A stretch of DNA of 51,948 nt from positions 1 through 51,948 of the forward strand of contig JAQYVF010000029.1 in NCBI GenBank assembly GCA_030145625.1, given 5' to 3'. The stretch comes from Desulfocapsa sp. Lineage in GTDB: Bacteria > Desulfobacterota > Desulfobulbia > Desulfobulbales > Desulfocapsaceae. The notes beneath the pieces were generated by a model. It was not told where the DNA came from and did no database searches. It saw only the letters and a program-made list of their open reading frames with translations. The translations under genes were made by a program, and so were the position numbers. This document shows positions 16,625 through 23,229 of this stretch, piece by piece. Within the stretch, counting starts at the first letter, position 1. Each line of letters starts with the position of its first letter.

Positions 16625-17863
16625 CTATTCCTCTTCCTCAAACAGCAGTGCCACCGGATCTCCAAGGACTTTCCGGACAATATTAAGAAAGCGTGCTGCC
16701 TGGGAACCATCAGTAACCCGATGATCAAAAGCCAGAACCAGAGGAAGGATCAAGCGCGGCACAATGCTGCGGTTTTTTTCATCGTCTTCCACCACCACGG
16801 GTTTCCAACGCGCCTGGCCCAGGCCCAGGATGGCGGTTTCAGGATAATTGATAATCGGGGTAAAGGATGTGCCGCCAAAGGCCCCGATGTTGGTCAGGGT
16901 AAAAGTCCCCCCCTTGATCTGTTGAATGGTCAGTGTTGCCTCGCGTGCCTGGCGACTCAGCCTGGGAAGTTCAACGGCCAGCTCTGCCAGGGATTTTTTG
17001 TCGACATCATTGATCACTGGAACAATGAGACCCCGCTCCGTATCAGTGGCCACACCAAGATTGTAATAATGGTTGAGGATTATTTCCTGGCGTTCAAGGT
17101 CCAGCCGACCATTAAAGAAAGGGTAGGCCTTAAGGGCCATGACCGCAGCCTTGAGGGCAAAAGTGGTCAGAGTTAACGTGCCGCCGTGCTCTGCCACCTG
17201 TTTTTTATACTTTTTCCGCTCTACTTCCAGATGCGTAATGTCAGCTTCATCCATGTGGGAGACATGTGGAATCTGTTCCCAGGAAAGTGCCATCTGGCGG
17301 GCGATGACACGACGCACCGAGTGCAAGGGAACCCGCTCTTCACGGTCCATTGCCTGTGCTGCCTGTTCAACCTGTTTTTGATGCTCGGCAGCGATGCGCA
17401 CGTCTTCGGGAGTTACCAGGCCCCCAGGTCCAGTACCTTTGATATCTGTAAGCTTTACATCGAGCTCCCTAGCCAGCCGCCGGGTTGCCGGTGAGGCCGG
17501 AACAACCCTACCTTGTTTTTCTTCGAATGAGACAGATTCTGAAATCGATTGAGATGTCGGGATTTCCTGAACAGGAGAAGTTGCTGCGCTCGTTTTTCTT
17601 TCTTCCTCTCCCGCCTCATCCTCCCGGCCTTCTATGGAAAATTCCATCATGCTGTCTCCCACATGAACAATGTCATGGGCCTTCACATGAATAGCCGTAA
17701 TAATTCCTGTAAATGGAGAGGGGATTTCCACGGCAGCTTTGTCGGTCTCAACGATAAGAATAGCTTGGCCTTCGATGATATTGTCGCCAAGAGAAACCTG
17801 GACCTCGATAATTTCCCCTTCATGGATGCCTTCGCCGAGATCTGGTAGTTTAAATACGCGCAT
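16625..17863 (-). CDS. pdhC: Pyruvate dehydrogenase E2, dihydrolipoamide acetyltransferase
   Basis: 412 residues from ATG 17863, which has GAAGAG 7 nt upstream; GTG 17878 and ATG 17869 are alternatives with poorer spacing. Domains: one lipoyl domain (1-80, lipoylated Lys42 in ETDKA), an acidic linker, a peripheral subunit-binding domain (about 120-160, PASPATRRLARE), and the acetyltransferase core ending with the catalytic FDHRVTDG. Only one lipoyl domain is present, as in many Gram-positive-type complexes. Confidence 0.94.
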   Translation of the reverse strand: MRVFKLPDLGEGIHEGEIIEVQVSLGDNIIEGQAILIVETDKAAVEIPSPFTGIITAIHVKAHDIVHVGDSMMEFSIEGREDEAGEEERKTSAATSPVQEIPTSQSISESVSFEEKQGRVVPASPATRRLARELDVKLTDIKGTGPGGLVTPEDVRIAAEHQKQVEQAAQAMDREERVPLHSVRRVIARQMALSWEQIPHVSHMDEADITHLEVERKKYKKQVAEHGGTLTLTTFALKAAVMALKAYPFFNGRLDLERQEIILNHYYNLGVATDTERGLIVPVINDVDKKSLAELAVELPRLSRQAREATLTIQQIKGGTFTLTNIGAFGGTSFTPIINYPETAILGLGQARWKPVVVEDDEKNRSIVPRLILPLVLAFDHRVTDGSQAARFLNIVRKVLGDPVALLFEEEE

Positions 17864-17912
17864 ATTCATTCTCTTCACAATTTATTGTGTTAAAAAGCAT
17901 TCCAGAAACCTG

Positions 17913-18893
17913 TCAGGAAGCCAATGTTTCTCGAACAGCTCGAACAATTCGTTTCGCATTCGGCATGTATGCATTCTCCCTGGCAAAAAGAGGATAAATA
18001 ATATCATATCCCGTTACTCTTTTTACCGGTGCTTCAAGGTAAAAAAAGGCCTCTTCCATCAGGCGGGCCATGATCTCCGCTCCCGGACCGAAACTGCGAT
18101 GGGCCTCATGCACAACAACCGCGTGTCCTGTTTTACGAACCGACTCGGCTATGAGAGTGACATCAAGCGGTGAGATAGTCAAAAGATCAAAGACTTCTAC
18201 TTCTATTCCATGGTTTGACTTGAGAGCTTCTGCCGCCTCAAGCGAGGGCGGAATCATTGCTCCATAGGCAACAAGAGTCATATCGCCTCCCTCTCGAACC
18301 TTTACAGGAACACCCAGAGGAAGTATTTCCTCTTCTTCCGGAACCTCTTCTCTGAAGGCTCGATACAGTGACTTTGGCTCAAAGAATATTACAGGGTCAG
18401 GGTCACGGATGGCACTGACCATCAGGGCACGACTATTTCTCGGTCCTGACGGGATGACCATTTTCAGACCGGGTGTGTGAGCATAATAGGCCTCTCGACT
18501 TTCCGAATGATGTTCTAAGGCGCGAACACCGCCGCCGTAGGGAGCGCGTAATACCATCGGCACATGGTATTTCCCCTGGGAGCGATGGCGCAGACGGGCC
18601 GCATGGGATTCCAGCTGATGAAAGTTAAAATAGGTGAAGCCGGAAAACTGAATTTCACATACCGGGCGAAGTCCATAGACCGCCATGCCTATAGCAGCAC
18701 CAACAATGCCGGATTCAGCAAGGGGTGTATCAATAACACGCTCTGCACCAAATCTATCTATAAGCCCATCGCTTACTCTGAAAACTCCCCCATCGACTCC
18801 CACATCTTCGCCAAGGAGTATGACCCGATCATCTTTTTCCATCTCCTGTCGCAGGGCCAGATTCAAGGCCTGAACCATTGTCATTTTAGCCAT
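17913..18893 (-). CDS. pdhB: Pyruvate dehydrogenase E1 component, beta subunit
   Basis: 326 residues from ATG 18893, preceded by AGGAGGAGG; the open frame extends to 19004 but only inside the alpha gene. The sequence LGEDVGVDGGVFRVSDGL and the mid-region APYGGGVRALEHHSES are characteristic of the alpha2beta2-type E1 beta subunit. It overlaps the alpha gene by 8 nt. A branched-chain or acetoin dehydrogenase is possible, but the pyruvate assignment is favoured by the lipA/lipB neighbours and the lactate metabolism nearby. Confidence 0.93.
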   Translation of the reverse strand: MAKMTMVQALNLALRQEMEKDDRVILLGEDVGVDGGVFRVSDGLIDRFGAERVIDTPLAESGIVGAAIGMAVYGLRPVCEIQFSGFTYFNFHQLESHAARLRHRSQGKYHVPMVLRAPYGGGVRALEHHSESREAYYAHTPGLKMVIPSGPRNSRALMVSAIRDPDPVIFFEPKSLYRAFREEVPEEEEILPLGVPVKVREGGDMTLVAYGAMIPPSLEAAEALKSNHGIEVEVFDLLTISPLDVTLIAESVRKTGHAVVVHEAHRSFGPGAEIMARLMEEAFFYLEAPVKRVTGYDIIYPLFARENAYMPNAKRIVRAVRETLAS

Positions 18894-19992
18894 GCTTTTC
18901 CTCCTCCTGATCAAGTCTCCACTGGTCAAGCATCTCTTCGCGCTGGCGCAGGAGGTGTGGCGGAAGCTCATCGTACTGGTGGGCAAACATATCCTCAGGG
19001 GCACCCAGTTCAGTCATCAATTCTTCCGAACGTTCCACTACACCCTGAATCTCCGTCTTAATTTCTTCTTCATACTGTTGGCTCTTTTTATTTGAAAGAA
19101 CCCCTTTGTTTAAAAGATATGTCCGGAAACGACTGATGGGATCACGAGATTCCCACATTTTTACCTCTTTATTGTCCCGATATTTAGTCGGATCATCGGC
19201 GGTGGTGTGGAGACCCATACGATAGGTAAGGCATTCAATCAAACTCGGGCCTTCTCCGGAACGAGCTCGTTCAATGGCCTTCAAGCTTGCCGAATAAACG
19301 GCAAGAATATCGTTGCCATCAACTTGAATGCCTGGAAAACCATAACTGGCAGCCTTTTGGGCAATAGTTTCAGATCGAGTCTGTTTTGCAAGTGGTGTTG
19401 AAATCGCCCATTGATTATTCTGGCAGACAAAAATAACCGGCACCTGAAAAACACCGGCAAAATTTAATGCCTCATGGAAATCACCCTCAGACGTCGCTCC
19501 ATCGCCGAAAAAAGTCATGGCCACATCCGGCTGGCCACGATATTTTATTGCCATTGCAATGCCGACTGCATGAAGGGTCTGGGAAGATACAGGAATTGCC
19601 AGAGGCAGGTCATTGCGACTCTTTTCAATAACCCCTCCCTCATCATATCCCGCGTAATAGAGGATGGTATTTTCCATGGACTTTCCTCGCCAGATCTCTG
19701 CCAAAGCTTCTCGGAAAGCCGGTGCCATCCAGTCAGATGGTTTTAAGGCGGCAACAGCTCCCAGTTGGGATGCCTCCTGACCGATCAGAGGTGGGAAAGT
19801 GCCTATCCTTCCCTGACGCTGAAGATTCAACATCCGTTCGTCAAAACGTCGCCCTAAAAGCATATACCAGTATAGTTTTAGCAAAAACTCTTCAGGCAGC
19901 TCAGGTTCCAGTGCTTTGTCAACATTGCCATTCTCATCGAGTATGGACAGGTATTCCGATTGGTGGGAAAAAGGAAGGGGTGTTTTTGGCAT
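18886..19992 (-). CDS. pdhA: Pyruvate dehydrogenase E1 component, alpha subunit
   Basis: 368 residues from ATG 19992, with AAGGAG 6 nt upstream (a TTG at 19998 is less likely). The thiamine-diphosphate motif starts with GDGATSEGDFHEALNFA and ends in CQNNQW. The RMGLHTTADDPTKYR phosphorylation-loop region near residue 265 is conserved. First gene of the six-gene operon; the 368 bp upstream hold several palindromes. An anaerobe of this type would usually use pyruvate:ferredoxin oxidoreductase, so a PDH complex is notable. Confidence 0.94.
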   Translation of the reverse strand: MPKTPLPFSHQSEYLSILDENGNVDKALEPELPEEFLLKLYWYMLLGRRFDERMLNLQRQGRIGTFPPLIGQEASQLGAVAALKPSDWMAPAFREALAEIWRGKSMENTILYYAGYDEGGVIEKSRNDLPLAIPVSSQTLHAVGIAMAIKYRGQPDVAMTFFGDGATSEGDFHEALNFAGVFQVPVIFVCQNNQWAISTPLAKQTRSETIAQKAASYGFPGIQVDGNDILAVYSASLKAIERARSGEGPSLIECLTYRMGLHTTADDPTKYRDNKEVKMWESRDPISRFRTYLLNKGVLSNKKSQQYEEEIKTEIQGVVERSEELMTELGAPEDMFAHQYDELPPHLLRQREEMLDQWRLDQEEEKHG

Positions 19993-20088
19993 CTTCAACT
20001 CCTTGGTCTATTGTTCACGGTACAAACAGGGAGTGCAAACAGTCGCCGTCGCCATAAAGGCGTTGTGTAACTCTTTGGCAATACTCTG

Positions 20089-20114
20089 CAGAAGCATAGA
20101 TCCGTATGCTTCTG
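20089..20114 (-). promoter_or_regulatory. 26-bp palindrome upstream of pdhA
   Basis: CAGAAGCATA and TATGCTTCTG are perfect 10-bp arms around GATCCG, 97-122 bp before the pdhA start. On the minus strand a TTGACA-like -35 element (20113-20118) overlaps its edge. This is a strong candidate operator or mRNA leader hairpin. It does not resemble the PdhR box found near lldP. Confidence 0.5.
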
Positions 20115-20143
20115 TCAAGCGGAAGCGCTTTTGAGCCGCTACG

Positions 20144-20177
20144 GAATAGTTACGACGTTATTTTTTAGTAACTATTC
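20144..20177 (-). promoter_or_regulatory. Second inverted repeat upstream of pdhA
   Basis: GAATAGTTAC at 20144-20153 is repeated inverted as GTAACTATTC at 20168-20177. A related half-site, GCTGAATAATTAC, lies at 20218-20230. Repeated half-sites suggest a dimeric or multimeric regulator. Confidence 0.4.
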
Positions 20178-20257
20178 AGCTAATGCCTAATAACTGGCGA
20201 ACAACCACTCTGTAACTGCTGAATAATTACATTTTTTATAACGCTTAGTGAGCAGAC

Positions 20258-20290
20258 GAGTAGCTACATGGTTTCTTGAGTAGCTGCATG
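20258..20290. promoter_or_regulatory. Direct repeat with 20-bp period
   Basis: GAGTAGCTACATG (20258-20270) and GAGTAGCTGCATG (20278-20290) are spaced by exactly 20 bp, about two helical turns, as expected for tandem protein-binding sites. It lies between the pdh operon and the zinc-ribbon gene. Confidence 0.35.
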
Positions 20291-20360
20291 TGAACTCCTG
20301 CCGGATAATTGACAAGAAAAAGGAGGAGTAACTGACCGCTCAACGACAATCCAATGGCTC

Positions 20361-20543
20361 TTATTCTTCTATGAATCCAATCCCCTTACAGGTTGGGCAT
20401 GGCAAATCCGGACTGCATTGGCAGTCGTTCCAGTCACTACCATCTTGAGTTCCTCGCCACTCACTGTTACACTCACAGGTCCCTGGGATTATTTTTTCGC
20501 CGCAACATTCAGGACATTCTTTTTTGGTCTTCTTCTCGGTCAT
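20361..20543 (-). CDS. Small zinc-ribbon-like protein
   Basis: 60 residues from ATG 20543, preceded by GGAGG at 6 nt. Cysteines occur in CPECCG, CEC, CQC and CPTCKGIGF; the last resembles a DnaJ zinc-finger CxxCxGxG repeat. Eleven Cys in 60 residues suggests one or two bound zinc ions. No function is known. The promoter region holds an 11-bp perfect inverted repeat. Confidence 0.7.
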   Translation of the reverse strand: MTEKKTKKECPECCGEKIIPGTCECNSEWRGTQDGSDWNDCQCSPDLPCPTCKGIGFIEE

Positions 20544-20570
20544 AATATACCTCCAATAAGAAAAGTATAC

Positions 20571-20609
20571 GAGAGTATCAGCCAAACAATAACGTTACCT
20601 GATACTCTC
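20571..20609 (-). promoter_or_regulatory. Inverted repeat upstream of the zinc-ribbon gene
   Basis: GAGAGTATCAG (20571-20581) and CTGATACTCTC (20599-20609) are perfect 11-bp arms 17 bp apart, 28 bp before the ATG. It may be an operator or a 5'-UTR hairpin. Confidence 0.45.
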
Positions 20610-20695
20610 ATAATATTGTTCATTCTCAGCAACAAAATACGTAATTGAGAACTGTCAAAACCCCACGAGAACGTTATATAAAAAATGATTCACAA

Positions 20696-21268
20696 TTACT
20701 TAATCAAACGATACGGATAAGCCCGTTTTGTCCATGGACTTGCAGGAAAATCCTTCTGCAAGTGCTCATATGCCTCTTTAAGTGGTTTCGGGTCATTGCT
20801 GCTCTTGTACTGACTGACTCCGACCTGAAATATCGCTTCAGGCGCTGTATCACTTTCAAGATGGTCAACAAGAATTCTCTCGTAGTTGCTGAGTGCCTCC
20901 TTGAACTCATTTTTATGAAAGAACATATTGCCAATGCCAAGCAATATTGAAGGAACCAGTTCTTCAGGGTTTAAAAAACCGATGGTTCGATGATGTTCAT
21001 TCCCTTCCTGATCAAGAATAAGGAGAGCAGGTGTCCACTGAATGTTGAAATCCGAAGAGATGGGGGCCAGATCAGAGGAAATCTTTAAAGGAATAACAGT
21101 CTTATTCAGGAATTCAATCACTCTTTCTGTTGGATACGTAACTGCATCCATCTGTTGGCAACCAATTCATTGTGGATTAAAAAAATCCAGGAAAATTGGC
21201 TTATTTTGTGCCCTTGAACAGGACAAGGCATCGTCTAATTCTGTTTCCCAATTAATTTTTGCGTTCAT
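20696..21268 (-). CDS. Thioredoxin-like selenoprotein with UxxC motif and TPR-like tail
   Basis: A 190-residue protein read through an in-frame TGA at 21167-21169. A start at ATG 21268 has AGGAGG upstream. Residues 1-33 match the start of a thioredoxin fold (PIFLDFFNPQ); TGA is codon 34 and is followed by IGC, giving U-x-x-C exactly where the catalytic CxxC stands, then QQMDAVTYP as in thioredoxin-like DUF255/TlpA types. About 24 nt after the UGA a 7-bp stem (21131-21137 with 21144-21150) closes a 6-nt loop AGUUAC with G at position two, the features of a bacterial SECIS. Residues about 95-190 look like a TPR-type helical repeat. A standard gene caller would report only the part after the TGA (20696-21151). 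Confidence 0.82.
21131..21150 (-). promoter_or_regulatory. Bacterial SECIS hairpin
   Basis: On minus, TGGATGC pairs with GTATCCA (one G-U pair), loop AGTTAC. The loop begins 24 nt after the UGA; published bacterial SECIS elements need a short stem with a G in the first two loop positions about 16-37 nt from the UGA. It would bind SelB to direct Sec insertion. Confidence 0.75.
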
Positions 21269-21284
21269 GAGCGAACCTCCTAGT

Positions 21285-21485
21285 TTAGTTCAAGGAAAAA
21301 AGTGCAGTTATCTGACCTTTAGCTGTAAAGCTTGACACTGCTATCCCTGTTACATAAACAAAATAATATTGGCCATTAATTATGAAATCCTCCATTGTCT
21401 TCCATCGCTCCTCATGAACAGAAAAGCAATTCATCTTTCGTATCATCTGAAAAATGGTGCCCTGGTAATTATTAATGCAAAACAC
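21285..21485 (-). CDS. Possible small ORF just upstream of the selenoprotein
   Basis: A 66-codon frame from GTG 21485 ending 16 nt before the selenoprotein ATG. The translation (FSVHEERWKTMEDFIINGQ, then QYYFVYVTGIAVSSF) looks protein-like, and the frame stays open about 14 codons before the GTG. No good ribosome-binding site is visible and the family is unknown. It may be a remnant or a real operon partner. Confidence 0.25.
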   Translation of the reverse strand: MFCINNYQGTIFQMIRKMNCFSVHEERWKTMEDFIINGQYYFVYVTGIAVSSFTAKGQITALFSLN

Positions 21486-21718
21486 AAAGGCCTCGGCAGA
21501 AATATGAAACTTCCTGCAAAAGCTTTTTTAATGTCAGCTACCAAAGCTTGTCATTCATTTCGACGCTCTTACGTTTAAAGACAATAAGAAAGACGTTATT
21601 TTCGACAGATCGCCACCAGTCCATACTACACTGTAGGACAGGCAAGTGGATTTTGCAACAGGAATCACTCTTAAAATTTTGAGAAACGACTTCTGAGGAA
21701 TTTTTTTGAAACATTTAC

Positions 21719-21746
21719 TTGATCGTGCCACATTGTGGCATATATT
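21719..21746 (+). promoter_or_regulatory. Promoter-like site with an internal palindrome
   Basis: TTGATC and TATATT are 16 bp apart and enclose the perfect palindrome TGCCACATTGTGGCA (21726-21740). This is how a repressor site sits between -35 and -10. The likely target is the 84-codon gene at 22054, about 300 bp away. A short stem, ATCCTC with GAGGAT, follows at about 21771-21785. No gene is seen in 21486-22053. Confidence 0.35.
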
Positions 21747-21932
21747 AGTAAGAGAGGAGATTGAATATCCATCCTCAAGGAGGATTGTCAGATAAAAGCT
21801 AAAATAATAGAATTTAGCTTTGGTTAGTAAAAGCAATTACACAGGATAATGGACTAGAAAACTTATCCAACTCCAAGGGGATTTTGTTATAGAATAATAA
21901 TGTTAGAAAGAAAAGAAGTGGTTGGAATAGAC

Positions 21933-22023
21933 AAAAGGGCACCTTGAAAAATTAGAATTTTCGTTCAAAATCGAGGTATGATAAAAGTTTGAGAGAAAAG
22001 GAAATTTTTCAAGGTGGCCAAAA
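21933..22023 (-). mobile_element. MITE-like repeat, copy 3 (short form)
   Basis: An 83-bp core (21937-22019) from GGGCACCTTG to CAAGGTGGCC, in the opposite orientation to copies 1 and 2 and lacking their internal palindrome. It is flanked by AAAA on both sides (21933-21936, 22020-22023), a perfect 4-bp duplication. It lies in the 5' leader of the 84-codon gene. Confidence 0.75.
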
Positions 22024-22053
22024 GACAAAATAACAGTCTGCAGGAGGGTCGCA

Positions 22054-22308
22054 ATGCATGATAAAAAAGAACTGTGCAATAAAATTGTAAAAATGTACCC
22101 GGAAATAGGTCAATGTGAAATCGATATCATGGTGAATTGGAATGACAAGAAAAATGTCTGGGTTGTTGATTTAAAAAAAGACAATCATGAACTCCAACAT
22201 TACCTGGAGGAGTCGGATGCTGATGCCTGTATGGAGAACAAACAGTGTGTCTCTCTGGGCCTCGAGATCGCACAACTTGTTAACAATATCAAAGGGGAAC
22301 AATATTAA
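22054..22308 (+). CDS. Small conserved-looking protein of unknown function
   Basis: 84 residues, with GGAGGG upstream of the ATG. The sequence is acidic, with three Cys (CNK, DACME, QCVSLG) and no signal peptide or membrane segment. The segment NVWVVDLKKDNHELQHYLE followed by DADACM suggests a compact alpha/beta fold. Similar short proteins seem to occur in sulfate reducers, but I cannot assign a role. A possible regulated promoter and a MITE copy lie upstream. Confidence 0.6.
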   Translation: MHDKKELCNKIVKMYPEIGQCEIDIMVNWNDKKNVWVVDLKKDNHELQHYLEESDADACMENKQCVSLGLEIAQLVNNIKGEQY

Positions 22309-22604
22309 TTGTTCTTTCTATTGCGGGACAAGAAGTTCACTGCAGCAAAAAGTAACTCACCCTTTGATTGACCATCTATTCTCTACTTGTTCATCAGGAG
22401 GTAAAGCTAATTTCTGCTCAATAAAAAAACAATTGATCTCGAATAAAAATTCAAAAAACTTGTCATCATCGGGAGTTACTTTTCTGGGTTGAACGATGCC
22501 AAGGAGCTGCTAAGACAGAGCCCCAGGGATCACTCTCGTCAACAAGTGACCTACGTTTTCAAAACTCCTTGTTGGCAACTATTCCTTCAACTGAGAGGTG
22601 CAAC
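22309..22604. other. Intergenic region with an 11-bp inverted repeat
   Basis: AAAAGTAACTC (22348-22358) recurs inverted as GAGTTACTTTT (22473-22483). A shorter pair, CAACAAG/CTTGTTG, lies closer to the DsrC-like gene. No gene is seen. Confidence 0.3.
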
Positions 22605-22961
22605 ATGTCTACTATTGAATGTGCTGGAAAAATGATTGAAACTGATAACGACGGATTTCTTTCTCATCTTGATGATTGGAACGAGGATGTCGCTCAAGTA
22701 CTGGCATCGCGAGAAGGTGTTGATACCTTGTCTCGGGAACAGATGGAAATAATATCCTTTATGCGCAGTTATTATTTAAGAAACAAGGTATTTCCCATCT
22801 TGAATCAATTATGCAAAATTGTTCATCAATCGAGGAAATGTGTCAATGAACAATTCATCAATCCTGAAAAGGCGTGGAAGATAGCAGGACTCCCCAAGCT
22901 CAGCGGTATTCATTTTATAACCATGGATGGGGTGAATTATAAAATGGAAGAATGCTGTTAA
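22605..22961 (+). CDS. DsrC/TusE-family protein lacking the canonical cysteines
   Basis: 118 residues from ATG 22605, which has AGAGG upstream (a longer frame starts at 22569). The fold signature is clear: DGFLSHLDDWNEDVA near residue 17-31 and KAWKIAGLPKLSGI near the C-terminus. DsrC proteins end with two redox cysteines in ACK...GLPKPTGC; here they are Trp and Ile. Instead a 16-residue extension ends in the vicinal pair CysCys. A canonical DsrC carries the trisulfide in sulfite reduction; this paralogue may have moved its thiol chemistry to the new tail or act as a regulator. A gap of 268 bp follows. Confidence 0.85.
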   Translation: MSTIECAGKMIETDNDGFLSHLDDWNEDVAQVLASREGVDTLSREQMEIISFMRSYYLRNKVFPILNQLCKIVHQSRKCVNEQFINPEKAWKIAGLPKLSGIHFITMDGVNYKMEECC

Positions 22962-23152
22962 GTGCACAGGATCGACGCAGCTGGACTCCTCGGCCGGCCG
23001 GCCCGCCGCCCTGATAGAGCCGGTGGCCATCCTGATCAACGATACTGCATGGTTTCCTTCCGTCTTGGTTCCAGGTTCCAATGCAGCAGGTTTCAAGTTT
23101 ACCAACTCGCTTCTGAGCATCGATCCGCTGTTAACGTCCCCTGCAACAAAGC

Positions 23153-23183
23153 CACGCTGACAAGCATCGAGCCTGTCAGCGTG
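23153..23183. terminator. Strong hairpin between the DsrC-like gene and lutB
   Basis: CACGCTGACA (23153-23162) pairs perfectly with TGTCAGCGTG (23174-23183) over an 11-nt loop, between two convergent genes. No T-run follows on either strand. The 22962-23150 segment before it is GC-rich, and one plus frame is protein-like (ALIEPVAILINDTAWFPSVL), but no start is evident; it may be a gene relic. Confidence 0.4.
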
Positions 23184-23229
23184 ATGGATGAACCGGCGGT
23201 CTGGCCGTAAAAACGCCGTTATTGTTTTT

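Noticed and set aside
21555-21836. 93-codon minus frame
   Set aside because: Overlaps a likely plus-strand promoter and palindrome; no SD and unlikely composition.
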